A stretch of 64,000 nt of DNA from Massilia polaris (GCF_012927275.1 NZ_JABBGG010000004.1:62001-126000), one strand, 5' to 3'; counted from the first letter of the stretch, positions 6,907 through 16,342 are shown. Numbers and translations: made by a program. The notes: generated by a model not told the origin, from the letters alone.

Positions 6907-8610
6907 TCAGTGCTCGACTGACGCCGTCCTCAAGCCTTCAAGCACATGGCGCGCCATGCTTGCCGCAAGCTCGTTCTCGCCCAGGAACACCTTGCCCAGG
7001 GTTTCTTCGCGCAGCAGCTGCGCTTCTTCTTCGTTATGCGTCCGGATTACGATGCTGATGTCAGGATTGAGCGCGCGCGCCGTCTCGCACATCGCCCGCA
7101 CGTGGAAAGTATCAGGCGTTGCAATGACCAGCGTGCCGGCACGCGCGATGTGCGCCTGGATCAGCACCGCAGGCTCACCCGCGTTCCCCGCCACCGCCGG
7201 AATATTCCGTTTGCGCAGCTGGTCGACCAGCTCTCGGTTCTGCTCGGCCACCACATAGTGCACGCCATGCGCATCGAGCTGCTCGGCAATCTTGCGGCCG
7301 ACCCGGCCGTAGCCGACCAGCACCACCTGCCCGCTCAGCTTGTGCTGCTCGACCGTCATCGGCAGCTCGGCCAGCGGATCGGTCGAGCGTTCCAGTTTCC
7401 GTGCAAGGTGCGACTTGCTGCGCAGCCAGCTTTGCATCGGCGCAATCGCCTTGAACAGCAGCGGATTGAGCGCGATCGAGATGATGGCGCCGGCCAGGAT
7501 CAGGCTCTGTCCTTCCACCGGCAGCAGCCCGAGCGACAGGCCCAACGCCGCCAGGATGAACGAGAATTCGCCGATCTGCGCGAGGCTGGCGGATACCGTC
7601 AGCGCCGTATTGAGCGGATAGCGCAGCGCGAGCACCAGCAGGAACGCGGCCACCGATTTGCCGAACATGATGACGGCCACGACCAGCGCGACCCGGCCCG
7701 GACTTTCGACCAGCACCATCGGATCGAACAGCATGCCCACCGACACGAAGAACAGCACGGCGAACGCGTCGCGCAGCGGCAGCGATTCGTGCGCGGCCCG
7801 GTGGCTCAACTCGGATTCGCGCAGCACCATGCCGGCGAAGAACGCGCCCAGCGCAAACGAGACGCCGAACAGTTCCGACGACCCGTAAGCAATCCCGACC
7901 GCGGTGGCAACCACCGCCAGCGTGAACAGTTCGCGCGAGCCGGTGGCGGCAACGCGCCACAGGAACCACGGAAACAGCTTGCGCCCGATCAGCATCATGA
8001 ACGCGATGAACGCGGCCACCTGGCCCAGCGTGAGGGCGAGCGCTTTCCAGAAATTGTCGTCGCCGCCTGGCGCCGCAGTCCCGCCGAGCGAGCCGGCGAT
8101 CGCCGGCAGCAGCACCAGCATCAGCACGGTGACGAGGTCCTCGACCACCAGCCAGCCGACCGCGATGCGCCCGTTGATGGAGTCGAGTATCCCTTTGTCT
8201 TCGAGCGCCCTCAACAACACGACTGTGCTGGCCACCGACAACGCCAGCCCGAACACGAGCCCGGCGCCGATGCTCCAGCCCCACAGGTACGCCAGCCCCA
8301 TGCCCATCCCGGTCGCCGCGGCGATCTGCAGGATCGCCCCCGGCAGCGCGATCTTTTTTACCTCCAGCAGGTCCTTCAGCGAGAAGTGCAGCCCGACCCC
8401 GAACATCAGCAGCATCACGCCAATTTCAGCCAGTTGGCCCGCCAGCGCCACGTCGGCAACGATGCCGGGTGTGGCCGGCCCGATCGCAATGCCGGCCGCC
8501 AGGTAGCCCACCAGGGCGGGCAATTTGAAGCGCACGGCGATCATGCCGAAGATGAGTCCGAAGCCGAGCGCGGCCGCGATGGTGGTGATCAGGCTGATGT
8601 TGTGGTGCAT
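6907..8610 (-). CDS. ybaL: Kef-type cation:proton antiporter with TrkA-N domain (YbaL)
   Basis: A 567-residue CPA2 antiporter. The first about 385 residues form the Na+/H+ exchanger fold with a dozen hydrophobic segments; the end is a cytoplasmic Rossmann TrkA-N (RCK) domain starting GQVVLVGYGRVGRKIAEQL with a typical GxGxxG nucleotide loop, and with the family's later THNEEEAQLL. It resembles E. coli YbaL/KefB and most likely exchanges K+ for H+ across the inner membrane under control of NAD(H) or glutathione adducts. The ATG at 8610 is chosen because the sequence starts MHHNISLITTIAAALGFGL like the family and has AAGGGA upstream. Single gene; no KefF/KefG ancillary gene nearby. Confidence 0.88.
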   Translation of the reverse strand: MHHNISLITTIAAALGFGLIFGMIAVRFKLPALVGYLAAGIAIGPATPGIVADVALAGQLAEIGVMLLMFGVGLHFSLKDLLEVKKIALPGAILQIAAATGMGMGLAYLWGWSIGAGLVFGLALSVASTVVLLRALEDKGILDSINGRIAVGWLVVEDLVTVLMLVLLPAIAGSLGGTAAPGGDDNFWKALALTLGQVAAFIAFMMLIGRKLFPWFLWRVAATGSRELFTLAVVATAVGIAYGSSELFGVSFALGAFFAGMVLRESELSHRAAHESLPLRDAFAVLFFVSVGMLFDPMVLVESPGRVALVVAVIMFGKSVAAFLLVLALRYPLNTALTVSASLAQIGEFSFILAALGLSLGLLPVEGQSLILAGAIISIALNPLLFKAIAPMQSWLRSKSHLARKLERSTDPLAELPMTVEQHKLSGQVVLVGYGRVGRKIAEQLDAHGVHYVVAEQNRELVDQLRKRNIPAVAGNAGEPAVLIQAHIARAGTLVIATPDTFHVRAMCETARALNPDISIVIRTHNEEEAQLLREETLGKVFLGENELAASMARHVLEGLRTASVEH

Positions 8611-8681
8611 GCAGTCATTCCCTTGTGCGCGTTGCTTGAAGGCCAAGTATAAGCGCCGCCGGGCTGACCGATATTTTTTTG

Positions 8682-9317
8682 CTACGGAACGGTCGCCAGC
8701 GCGGCCAGCGACTTGCGCACCGAGGCCCGCACGAGGTGGAATTCGTCGGCGCGCGCCTGGCGGTCGAGGCGGAACAGCATCAGCCCCTCGACCTGCGCGA
8801 CGATCAGGATCGCGCGCTGCATGGTCTCGTCGTCGCCAATGCCGGGCGCCAGTCCGCGGATCAGGTGGAAGATGGTCTTGCGTTCGCGCGCCATCATCTT
8901 GTCCATCAGCCGCGACGCAAATTCGTTGCGCGAGGCCAGCGCCCAGATTTCGAAGAAGATGGCGTGCGTCACCGGGTCGGTGATCTCGTCGAGGAACATG
9001 TCGACCGTCGACAAAAAACGGTCGATGCGCGATTCGCTCTGCATCGCCGCCGAAATCTCGTCGATCTTGGCCTGGAACACGTCCATCGTGTACAGCAGCA
9101 CCGCTTCGAGCAGCGCATCCTTGCTCTGGTAATAGTGCTGTACATTCGACAGGCTGATGCCGACTTCGCCGGCGACGCGCCGCATCGACATCCCGGCATA
9201 GCCCTCGGCGGCCAGCACGATGCGCGCAGCCTGCAGGATTTCGTGCGCGCGCCCCAGCCCCTTGCCTGTCGTGTTCGACGGCTTGTGCTTGAGTGCGGTG
9301 GCGAGCGAGGCGGGCAT
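8682..9317 (-). CDS. TetR family transcriptional repressor
   Basis: A 211-residue TetR regulator. After a 22-residue polar lead comes the N-terminal helix-turn-helix: RAHEILQAARIVLAAEGYAG, then MRRVAGEVGISLSNVQHYYQ, the family's recognition helix and HYYxSKD turn. The rest is a helical ligand-binding domain. It is divergent from a thiolase/acyl-CoA dehydrogenase/racemase operon, and the 97-base gap holds a strong promoter with a perfect 16-bp palindrome just after the -10 box. It most likely represses that operon, and possibly itself, and is released by an acyl-CoA or related compound. The ligand is inference from context. Confidence 0.88.
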   Translation of the reverse strand: MPASLATALKHKPSNTTGKGLGRAHEILQAARIVLAAEGYAGMSMRRVAGEVGISLSNVQHYYQSKDALLEAVLLYTMDVFQAKIDEISAAMQSESRIDRFLSTVDMFLDEITDPVTHAIFFEIWALASRNEFASRLMDKMMARERKTIFHLIRGLAPGIGDDETMQRAILIVAQVEGLMLFRLDRQARADEFHLVRASVRKSLAALATVP

Positions 9318-9339
9318 GGGCCGGATTATCTCATGCTGC

Positions 9340-9368
9340 TTGGAAAAATAGTACGACTGACCTATAAT
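9340..9368 (+). promoter_or_regulatory. Sigma-70 type promoter of the thiolase operon
   Basis: TTGGAA (9340-9345), exactly 17 bases, then a perfect TATAAT (9363-9368), 46 bases before the thiolase ATG. The clearest vegetative promoter in the window; transcription should begin around 9375, inside or next to the palindrome that follows. Confidence 0.8.
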
Positions 9369-9376
9369 CGTCGCGA

Positions 9377-9392
9377 TAGGTCGCGCGACCTA
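9377..9392. promoter_or_regulatory. Perfect 16-bp palindromic operator
   Basis: TAGGTCGCGCGACCTA is a perfect inverted repeat centred about 16 bases after the -10 box, at or just after the expected start of transcription. Its place between a TetR gene and its divergent operon, blocking the promoter's start site, is typical of TetR-family operators. Binding by the neighbouring regulator is inferred. Confidence 0.7.
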
Positions 9393-9414
9393 ATCCACTA
9401 TTCAGGAGACTTCG

Positions 9415-10599
9415 ATGAGCCGCAACGTTTATGTAACCGGTGTGGGCATGATCCCGTTCGCCAAGCCGGGCGCCAGCGCCCCCTACGACGAGATGGGCGC
9501 GCTCGCCGCCCGCCAGGCGCTTGAAGACGCCGGCCTGGCCTACGACGACATCGAGCAGGCTTACGCCGGCTACGTCTACGGCGACTCGACCAGCGGCCAG
9601 AAGGCCCTGTACAAGGTCGGCATGACCGGCATCCCGGTCGTCAACGTGAACAACAACTGCTCGACTGGATCGACCGCGCTGTTCCTGGCGCGCCAGGCGA
9701 TCGCCAGCGGCGCGGCCGACTGCGTGCTGGTGCTCGGCTTTGAGCAGATGAGCCCCGGCGCATTGGGCTCGGTGTTCAACGACCGCCCAAGCCCGTTCGA
9801 TCCGTTCGATGCGGTCACCGATGAACTGGTCGGCATGCCGGACATCCCGCTGGCGCTGCGCTACTTCGGCGGCGCCGGCCTGTCGCACATGAAAAAGTAC
9901 GGCACCCCGTTCGATGCGTTTGCGAAGATCCGCGCCAAGGCCAGCCGACACGCCGCCAACAATCCGCTGGCGCTGTTTAAGAAAATCGTGACGCCGGAAG
10001 AAGTGCTGGAGTCGCCCGCCATCTGGCCGGGAGTGATGACGCGCCTGATGGCATGCCCGCCTACCTGCGGCGCCGCCGCAGCCGTGCTGGTGTCGGAAGA
10101 CTTCGCGAAAAAGCGCGGCCTGAAAACCGACGTCTACATCGCTGGCCAGGCCATGACCACCGACCGCCCAAGCACCTTCGACTCGCACGACATGATGCGC
10201 GTGGTCGGCTACGACATGAGCCGCGAGGCCGCGCAGAAGGTGTACGCGCAAGCCGGCATCGGTCCCGCCGACCTCGACGTCGTCGAACTGCACGACTGCT
10301 TCGCCCACAACGAGCTGATTACCTACGAGGCGCTGGGCCTCTGTCCTGAAGGCGGCGCCGACAAGTTCATCACTGAAGGCGACAACACCTACGGCGGCAA
10401 GGTCGTCACCAATCCGTCGGGCGGCCTGCTGTCGAAAGGCCATCCGCTCGGCGCAACCGGCCTGGCGCAGTGCTACGAACTGACCCACCAGCTGCGCGGC
10501 AGCGCGGGCGCGCGCCAGGTTGACGGTGCGCGCGTCGCGCTCCAGCACAACCTGGGCCTCGGCGGCGCCTGCGTCGTCACCATGTACCGCGCGGCGTGA
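9415..10599 (+). CDS. SCP-x type thiolase (acetyl-CoA acetyltransferase / lipid-transfer family)
   Basis: A 394-residue thiolase-fold enzyme of the sterol-carrier-protein-x branch. The nucleophilic cysteine is Cys82 in NNNCSTGS; the other catalytic elements are HDCFAHNE and GHPLGATG near the C-terminus. This branch lacks the usual second catalytic cysteine motif of degradative thiolases and often acts on branched or sterol side-chain 3-ketoacyl-CoA. GGAG lies seven bases before the ATG. It is the first gene of an operon with an acyl-CoA dehydrogenase and an alpha-methylacyl-CoA racemase, fitting breakdown of 2-methyl-branched fatty acids or isoprenoids. It stops inside the next gene's GTG start. 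Confidence 0.88.
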   Translation: MSRNVYVTGVGMIPFAKPGASAPYDEMGALAARQALEDAGLAYDDIEQAYAGYVYGDSTSGQKALYKVGMTGIPVVNVNNNCSTGSTALFLARQAIASGAADCVLVLGFEQMSPGALGSVFNDRPSPFDPFDAVTDELVGMPDIPLALRYFGGAGLSHMKKYGTPFDAFAKIRAKASRHAANNPLALFKKIVTPEEVLESPAIWPGVMTRLMACPPTCGAAAAVLVSEDFAKKRGLKTDVYIAGQAMTTDRPSTFDSHDMMRVVGYDMSREAAQKVYAQAGIGPADLDVVELHDCFAHNELITYEALGLCPEGGADKFITEGDNTYGGKVVTNPSGGLLSKGHPLGATGLAQCYELTHQLRGSAGARQVDGARVALQHNLGLGGACVVTMYRAA

Positions 10600-11747
10600 G
10601 CACCATGGAATACACCTCGCCATGGATGAACGCGGAGCTGGAAGGCTTCCGCGATGCCGTACGCCGTTTCGTCGAGACCGAGATCGTGCCGAACCAGGAG
10701 CATTGGCGCAAGCAGCAGCACGTCGATCGCGCCGTCTGGCACAAGGGCGGCGAGATGGGCATCCTGCTGGCCGACATCCCGGAACAGTACGGCGGCTCGG
10801 GCGGCAGCTTCGCGCACCAGTCGGTGGTGTTCGAGGAACTCGGCTACGCGGGCGACATGGCCTTTGGCATCCACGTGCATGCGATCGTCGCGCACTACAT
10901 CCTCAACCAGGGCACTGAAGAACAGAAGCTCAGGTACCTGCCGAAGCTGGCCAGCGGCGAGATGGTCGCGGCCATCGCAATGTCCGAACCGGGCGCCGGC
11001 TCTGACCTGAAAGGCATCCGTACGACAGCCATCGCGGGCGACAGCGGCTACAAGGTCAATGGATCGAAGACCTTCATCTCGAATGGCTACCTGGCCGACC
11101 TGATCCTGGTCGTGGTCAAGACCGATCCGGCAGCGGGCTCCAAGGGCGTGTCGCTGCTGCTGCTCGAGACGAAAAACAATCCGGGCTTCCGCGTCGGCCG
11201 CATCCTCGAAAAAGTAGGGCAGAAGGGCCAGGACACCTGCGAGTTGTTCTTCGACGATGCCCATGTGCCGCTCGGGAACGTGCTGGGCGGCGTCGAAGGC
11301 AAGGGCTTTGCCCAGCTGATGACGGAGCTGCCGTACGAGCGCACCATCCTTGGCGTGGCCGGCGTGGCCGCCATCGAACGCGCGCTGAAGCTGACGCTCG
11401 AACACACCAAAGAGCGCAAGGCCTTCGGCCAGGCGCTGTTCGACATGCAGAACACCCGCTTCGTGCTGGCCGAGATCAAGACCGAGGCGACCATCGCGCG
11501 CATCTTCATCGACCGCTGCATCGACGACATGATCACGGGCCGCATGGACACGGTACAGGCGTCGATGGCGAAGTACTGGATCTCCGACCTGCAATGCAAG
11601 GTCATCGACCAGTGCGTCCAGCTGTTCGGCGGCTACGGCTACATGCTCGAGTATCCGATCGCGCAGATGTACGTGGACGCGCGCGTCCAGCGCATCTACG
11701 GCGGCGCCAATGAGATCATGAAAGAAATCATCGCACGTTCACTGTAG
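10596..11747 (+). CDS. Acyl-CoA dehydrogenase
   Basis: A 383-residue FAD-dependent acyl-CoA dehydrogenase with the usual helical N-domain, beta middle domain (AIAMSEPGAGSDLKGI, the FAD/substrate stretch) and helical C-domain ending FGGYGYMLEYPIAQMYVDAR and YGGANEIMKEI. The catalytic base appears to be Glu248 in LPYERTIL, the position used by isovaleryl- and long-chain dehydrogenases, since the MCAD-type site near the C-terminus is Gly-Gly-Ala. It would make the trans-2-enoyl-CoA in the same catabolic route as the flanking thiolase and racemase. The GTG at 10596 overlaps the upstream stop (GTGA); the ATG at 10605 is the alternative. Neither has a clear ribosome binding site, so coupling is likely. 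Confidence 0.88.
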   Translation: MSTMEYTSPWMNAELEGFRDAVRRFVETEIVPNQEHWRKQQHVDRAVWHKGGEMGILLADIPEQYGGSGGSFAHQSVVFEELGYAGDMAFGIHVHAIVAHYILNQGTEEQKLRYLPKLASGEMVAAIAMSEPGAGSDLKGIRTTAIAGDSGYKVNGSKTFISNGYLADLILVVVKTDPAAGSKGVSLLLLETKNNPGFRVGRILEKVGQKGQDTCELFFDDAHVPLGNVLGGVEGKGFAQLMTELPYERTILGVAGVAAIERALKLTLEHTKERKAFGQALFDMQNTRFVLAEIKTEATIARIFIDRCIDDMITGRMDTVQASMAKYWISDLQCKVIDQCVQLFGGYGYMLEYPIAQMYVDARVQRIYGGANEIMKEIIARSL

Positions 11748-11759
11748 GGAGCACACCGC

Positions 11760-12914
11760 ATGGCTGGACCGCTGGCTGGGGTAAGGGTCGTCGAAATGGT
11801 GGGACTGGGGCCGTGCCCCTTTGCCGCCATGATGTTGGCCGACATGGGCGCCGAAGTGATACGCATCGACCGCAAGGCCGCGCCGGCCGCCGCCAACCCG
11901 TTCCCCATGCTGGGCACGAAGTACGACGTGATGGCGCGCGGACGGCGTTCGCTCGCACTCGACCTGAAAAATCCGGAAGGCATCGAGGTGCTGCTTGGGC
12001 TGATCGACAAGGCCGACGTGCTGCTGGAAGGATTCCGCCCCGGGGTGATGGAGCGACTCGGCGCCGGACCTGAGGTGTGCCACGCGCGCAACCCGAAACT
12101 GGTGTATGGGCGTGTCACCGGCTGGGGCCAGGACGGCCCGCTGTCGCAGGCCGCCGGCCATGACCTGAACTACATCGCCCTGACCGGCATGCTGCGTGCG
12201 ATGGGCCGCGAAGGCGAACCTCCGTCGCCGCCCCTGAACCTGGTAGGCGACTTCGGCGGCGGCGCGATGATGCTGGCCTTCGGTGTTGTCTGCGCGGTGC
12301 TTGAATCGCGCAAGTCCGGAAAAGGGCAGGTGGTCGACGCCGCGATGACCGACGGCGCGGCGCTGCTCGGCGCGATGATGTACGGCTTCCGCGCGCATGG
12401 TTCGTGGGGGCTGAAGCGCGAAGCCAACCTGCTCGATGGCGGCGCGCCGTTCTACGATACCTATGGCTGCGCCGATGGGAAGTTCATCTCCATCGGATCG
12501 ATCGAGCCGCAGTTCTACGCGTTGCTGCTGCGTCTTACCGGCGTGACCGACCGCGCATTCAACACGCAGATGAAGCGCTCGGAATGGCCGTCGCTGAAGA
12601 AAAAATTCGCCGCCATGTTCGGGACGCGCACGCGAGACGCGTGGTGCGAGCTGATGGAGGGAACCGACGTGTGTTTCGCGCCGGTGCTCGACATGGACGA
12701 GGCGCCGCGGCATCCGCACAACCGCGCGCGGCGCACCTTTGTTGAAGTCGATGGCGTGACGCAGCCAGCACCGGCGCCACGTTTCAGCCGCACCGCGCCT
12801 GAACTGGACGTGCCGCCGGCGGCCCCCGGCCAGCATGGGGCCGACATCCTGGCAGACTGGGGATGGCCGCAGGAAGCGATCGCCGGTTTGCGGGAACGCG
12901 GCGCGATCGGCTAA
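11760..12914 (+). CDS. Alpha-methylacyl-CoA racemase (CaiB/BaiF CoA-transferase family)
   Basis: A 384-residue family III CoA-transferase-fold protein. It has the racemase pair His134 (in GHDLNYIA) and Asp164 (in LVGDFGGG), spaced 30 residues apart as in Mycobacterium MCR, where these are the catalytic acid/base residues; true CoA-transferases have a different active-site aspartate. It interconverts the R and S forms of 2-methylacyl-CoA so that the S-specific acyl-CoA dehydrogenase can act, matching its position after that gene, 12 bases downstream. This gene is the best clue that the operon handles methyl-branched chains. The C-terminal 50 residues contain a proline-rich stretch. Racemase rather than transferase activity is likely but inferred from two residues and context. 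Confidence 0.85.
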   Translation: MAGPLAGVRVVEMVGLGPCPFAAMMLADMGAEVIRIDRKAAPAAANPFPMLGTKYDVMARGRRSLALDLKNPEGIEVLLGLIDKADVLLEGFRPGVMERLGAGPEVCHARNPKLVYGRVTGWGQDGPLSQAAGHDLNYIALTGMLRAMGREGEPPSPPLNLVGDFGGGAMMLAFGVVCAVLESRKSGKGQVVDAAMTDGAALLGAMMYGFRAHGSWGLKREANLLDGGAPFYDTYGCADGKFISIGSIEPQFYALLLRLTGVTDRAFNTQMKRSEWPSLKKKFAAMFGTRTRDAWCELMEGTDVCFAPVLDMDEAPRHPHNRARRTFVEVDGVTQPAPAPRFSRTAPELDVPPAAPGQHGADILADWGWPQEAIAGLRERGAIG

Positions 12915-12994
12915 CCAGCGCATCCAAGCGCGTGGCGGCCAGCGGGCAGTTGTGATAAATACTATGTATTACTCAACCAAACCGCGGGGGCTAT

Positions 12995-13333
12995 ATGGAC
13001 GGATTGTTGCGTGCGGGCCCGCTGGGCGCATACGGTGCAGAACAGTTGCTCGACGCCGGGGCGATCCCCGGGCGCGACCTGTTCGTCGTCGCCAAATGCC
13101 TGGTGCCGACCGACGCCTATGTGTTGCAGGGCTGCCTGGTCGCCTCCGGCATTCCCGCCGTGGTGGCGGATGCCAACCATGTGCAGGCCGACCTCCTGAT
13201 GGCGCCCGCGCTGGGCGGCGTGCGCATCCTGGTGCCGGCCGCCCACCTGGAGGATGCCACCCAGGTCCTCGACGCCTTCGAGCGCGGCGTCTATGCGCTG
13301 GAGGATGACGCCGACGTCGGCCAGCCCGAATGA
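12995..13333 (+). CDS. DUF2007 domain protein
   Basis: A 112-residue protein; residues about 32-90 match DUF2007, a small ferredoxin-like fold ('putative prokaryotic signal-transducing protein'), with the typical AYVLQGCLVASGIPAVVADA and LGGVRILVPAAHLEDATQVL stretches. No signal peptide or membrane segment. The ATG at 12995 follows GGGGG at a workable distance. Its stop overlaps the ATG of the DUF445 gene by four bases, so the two are coupled. Biochemical function is unknown. Confidence 0.78.
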   Translation: MDGLLRAGPLGAYGAEQLLDAGAIPGRDLFVVAKCLVPTDAYVLQGCLVASGIPAVVADANHVQADLLMAPALGGVRILVPAAHLEDATQVLDAFERGVYALEDDADVGQPE

Positions 13334-14607
13334 CCAAGGAAATCGAACTGCGCAGGGCGAAGCAGCTGGCGCTGGCCTTCCTGGCCGGCGCCGTGGCGCT
13401 GTTCGTCGTCACGCTGTTCCTGCCGCGCGTGTGGTGGGCCGAGCTGCTGGCCGCGTTTTCCGAGGCGGCGATGGTTGGCGCGCTGGCCGACTGGTTCGCG
13501 GTGGTCGCGCTGTTCCGGCGCGTGCCGATCCCGGTGGTCTCGCGCCACACCGCGATCATCCCGAAGAACAAGGAGAAGATCGCCGACAACCTCGCGCTGT
13601 TCGTGCGCGAGAAATTCCTCGATACCGAGTCGATCGTCGGGCTGGTGCGGCGCCACGATCCTGCTGCGAAAGTAGCGACCTGGCTGGCGCTGCCCGAGCA
13701 TACGGAGCAGCTGGGCAGCTACCTGGTCAAGCTGGCGTCCGGCCTGCTCGACTTCATCGACGACGCGCCGGTGCGCAGCTTTATCAGCCGCGCGATCCGC
13801 TCGGCGATCGGCACGGTCGACCTGTCGCGCACCGCCGGCGTGGTGCTGGAAGCGCTGACGCGTGACGGCCGCCACCAGGCGCTGCTCGACGCCGGCATCG
13901 GCCAGCTCGCCACGGTGATGAGCAGCGAGGAGACCCAGGGCTACATTGCCGACGGCATCGTCAACTGGCTCAAGGATGCGTATCCGTTCACCGAAAAAGT
14001 GCTGCCGTCGGAGTGGTTGGGCCGCAAAGGCGCCGAGGTCGCGGTGGCCACCGCCAACCGCATCATCAACGACATCCACAACGACCCGCAGCACCCGGTG
14101 CGCGTCAACTTCAACCGCTTCACCGCCGAATTCATCGAACGCCTGCAGGCCGATCCCGAGTTTGTCGCGAAGGGCGAGGAAATCAAGCGCCACCTGCTCG
14201 ACGACGAGAGCATGAACGCGTATATCGGCGCGCTGTGGGACGACCTGCGCGAATGGATCCGCAAGGACCTGCACAGCGAAGACTCGGTGCTGCATCGCCG
14301 CGTGGTGGGCGCCGCCGCCTGGGTCGGCAAGGTGCTGCAGGACGATCCGCGCCTGCGCCAGTCGCTCAACGACCACCTCGAAAACGCGGCGCGCGGGGCC
14401 GGCCCGGAGTTCGCCGAATTCCTCACGCGCCATATCGCCGACACCGTCAAGAACTGGGACACCCGCGAGATGTCGGAGCAGGTCGAGCTCAATATCGGCA
14501 AGGACCTGCAATTCATCCGCATCAACGGCACCATCGTGGGCGGGATGATCGGCGTGCTGCTCTACCTGGTGTCGCACCTTGCCGCGCTGGCAGGCGCTGC
14601 GTCGTGA
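13330..14607 (+). CDS. DUF445 family membrane-anchored protein (YjiN-like)
   Basis: A 425-residue DUF445 protein. Membrane segments lie near each end (about residues 12-32, and 405-422, LLYLVSHLAALAG). The family signature follows the first: MVGALADWFAVVALFRR and IPKNKEKIADNLALFVREKF. The long middle is helical and likely cytoplasmic or periplasmic. The family is widespread (E. coli YjiN) and its function is not established. Translation probably couples to the upstream DUF2007 gene through the ATGA overlap at 13330. Confidence 0.85.
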   Translation: MTKEIELRRAKQLALAFLAGAVALFVVTLFLPRVWWAELLAAFSEAAMVGALADWFAVVALFRRVPIPVVSRHTAIIPKNKEKIADNLALFVREKFLDTESIVGLVRRHDPAAKVATWLALPEHTEQLGSYLVKLASGLLDFIDDAPVRSFISRAIRSAIGTVDLSRTAGVVLEALTRDGRHQALLDAGIGQLATVMSSEETQGYIADGIVNWLKDAYPFTEKVLPSEWLGRKGAEVAVATANRIINDIHNDPQHPVRVNFNRFTAEFIERLQADPEFVAKGEEIKRHLLDDESMNAYIGALWDDLREWIRKDLHSEDSVLHRRVVGAAAWVGKVLQDDPRLRQSLNDHLENAARGAGPEFAEFLTRHIADTVKNWDTREMSEQVELNIGKDLQFIRINGTIVGGMIGVLLYLVSHLAALAGAAS

Positions 14608-14704
14608 TGCGGCACGCCTGTACCAGGTAGGCGAAAGGGACTACGCCGTCGAGTCCGCTGATATACTCCTGCCATTGAATCTCCGGCAGGCCAACATCGC
14701 ATCC

Positions 14705-15748
14705 ATGATTTCCGAACAATCCGACACCGACCACCTGCCGCGCCGGCGCCAGGCCATGCGCGCCGCGCTGGCTGCCGCGCTGCCGCTGGCCTTGCCGTCG
14801 CTGGCGCATGGGCGCGCGCCGGCGCCACTGGTGGTCGGCGGCCTGCCGGTGACCTGCAACCTGACCTTGCCGGTCACCTGTATGGCGAAGGCCGCTTCGC
14901 TCAGGCAGGGCGGCGGCCAGCCGGTCGGCTTCGAGTATTCAAAATACAGCGGCTGGGCGGAGATCAAGGAATCGCTGATGACCGGCCGGATCCAGGCCGC
15001 GTACATGCTGGCGCCGCTGGTCATGGACCTGGTCGACCACCGTATTCCGCTCAAGGTCGTCTCGCTCGGCCATCGCTCCGGCGCGGTGATCATGGTGCAT
15101 ACAAATTCGGCCTACCGCAAATTCAGCGACCTGCGCGGCAAGCTGATCGCGATCCCGAGCCGCTTCGCGGTCGACTACCTGTTCCTGCGCAAAATGCTGG
15201 CGAGCGCGGGGATGACGGCGAAGGACGTCGAGATCATCGAAATGCCGCCGCCCGACATGCCGGCGGCGCTGTACACCCGCACCATCGACGCGTACTGCAC
15301 CGGCGAGCCGTTCGGCGCCGCGGCCCAGCGCGCCGGCTACGCGCGGCCGCTGGCGATGACGCGCGACCAGTGGCGCAACTACATCTGCTGCGTGCTGACC
15401 GTGCGCGAGGACCTGATCCGCGACCACCGGCCGCTGGTGCAGGACCTGGTGAACCACGTGCAGGCGGCCGGCAGATGGCTCGACGCCGGCGCCGCCAACC
15501 GCGAGAAGGCGGTGCAGATCGCCGCCGGGCGCAGTTTCTTCAACCAGAATCCGAAGATTTTGCGTTTCGTGATGGACAATCCGGAAGACCGCGTCACCTA
15601 CGGCGACCTGCGCATGCTGCGCGCCGAGTTCGACGACCTGATGAAGCTGTCGCTCGAAGCGCGTACGCTGAAGCGCCCGATCGCCTTTGAGCGCTACGTC
15701 GACGAGAGCTTCGTGAAAAACCTGAAACCTGTCGCCATTCCGCTCTGA
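14705..15748 (+). CDS. ABC transporter substrate-binding protein, NrtA/SsuA-like, with paired cysteines
   Basis: A 347-residue exported binding protein of the nitrate/sulfonate/bicarbonate class. The signal region is unusual: a polar start, PRRRQAMRAALAAALPLALP, then cleavage near AHG. The mature protein starts with two closely spaced cysteines in VTCNLTLPVTCMAK, and later has AYCTGEPFGAAAQRAG, close to the CVGEPW motif of NrtA. The ATG at 14705 is chosen because it immediately precedes this signal region; the frame is open further upstream. The next genes are SCO, a cupredoxin-like protein, a permease and an ATPase, making a five-gene operon. Ligand unknown; the two cysteines and copper-handling neighbours suggest a metal or metal-complex role, which is inference. 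Confidence 0.78.
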   Translation: MISEQSDTDHLPRRRQAMRAALAAALPLALPSLAHGRAPAPLVVGGLPVTCNLTLPVTCMAKAASLRQGGGQPVGFEYSKYSGWAEIKESLMTGRIQAAYMLAPLVMDLVDHRIPLKVVSLGHRSGAVIMVHTNSAYRKFSDLRGKLIAIPSRFAVDYLFLRKMLASAGMTAKDVEIIEMPPPDMPAALYTRTIDAYCTGEPFGAAAQRAGYARPLAMTRDQWRNYICCVLTVREDLIRDHRPLVQDLVNHVQAAGRWLDAGAANREKAVQIAAGRSFFNQNPKILRFVMDNPEDRVTYGDLRMLRAEFDDLMKLSLEARTLKRPIAFERYVDESFVKNLKPVAIPL

Positions 15749-15757
15749 GTCCTGACC

Positions 15758-16342
15758 ATGTTCAAATCCATCCTTGTCCTCGCTGCCTGCCTGCTGTGCG
15801 CCGCCGCCGGCGCCGCGCCGATTGCCGGCCTCAAGTCCGGCCTGTTCGAACCGCCCCGCGTGGCACCGGTGATCGGCCTGCAGGGCAGCGACGGCAGCGC
15901 GTTCGACCTTGCCAAATACCGCGGCAAGGTGGTCGTGCTGGAGTTTGGCTACACCCACTGCACCGAGGTCTGCCCGGTCTCGCTGTACGCGCTGGCGCAG
16001 GCGCGCAAGCTGCTTGGCGCCGACGCGGCCAACTTGCAGGTGGTGTTCATCACGGTCGATACGGAGCGCGACAGCGTCGCCCGCCTGCATGATTACCTGG
16101 CCCAGTTCGACCCTGGATTCGTCGGCGTCACTGGCAGCGCCGGCCAGGTCGATGCGGTACTCAAGGCCTACGGTATCGTGGCTGCCAAACGGATGATGGG
16201 AGGGAGCAAAACCGACTATATGATGTCCCACTCGTCCTACCTGTATTTCGTCGACACGCGCGGCATGCTGCGCGCGATGATGCCGTTCGGCCGCCCGGCC
16301 GCCGAGATCGCGCATGACGTCCAACTGCTGTTGCGTAACTAG
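15758..16342 (+). CDS. SCO1/SenC family protein
   Basis: A 194-residue exported thioredoxin-fold protein. A signal peptide (first about 20 residues) precedes the SCO domain, which carries the copper-binding CTEVC motif (Cys68, Cys72) in GYTHCTEVCPVSL and the distal histidine His158 in MSHSSYLYFVD. SCO proteins deliver copper to, or reduce, the CuA site of cytochrome oxidase in the periplasm, and some act as thiol-disulfide reductases. Its place inside an ABC transporter operon and not next to cytochrome oxidase genes is unusual. It starts 10 bases after the binding-protein gene and ends directly against the next start codon. Confidence 0.88.
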   Translation: MFKSILVLAACLLCAAAGAAPIAGLKSGLFEPPRVAPVIGLQGSDGSAFDLAKYRGKVVVLEFGYTHCTEVCPVSLYALAQARKLLGADAANLQVVFITVDTERDSVARLHDYLAQFDPGFVGVTGSAGQVDAVLKAYGIVAAKRMMGGSKTDYMMSHSSYLYFVDTRGMLRAMMPFGRPAAEIAHDVQLLLRN

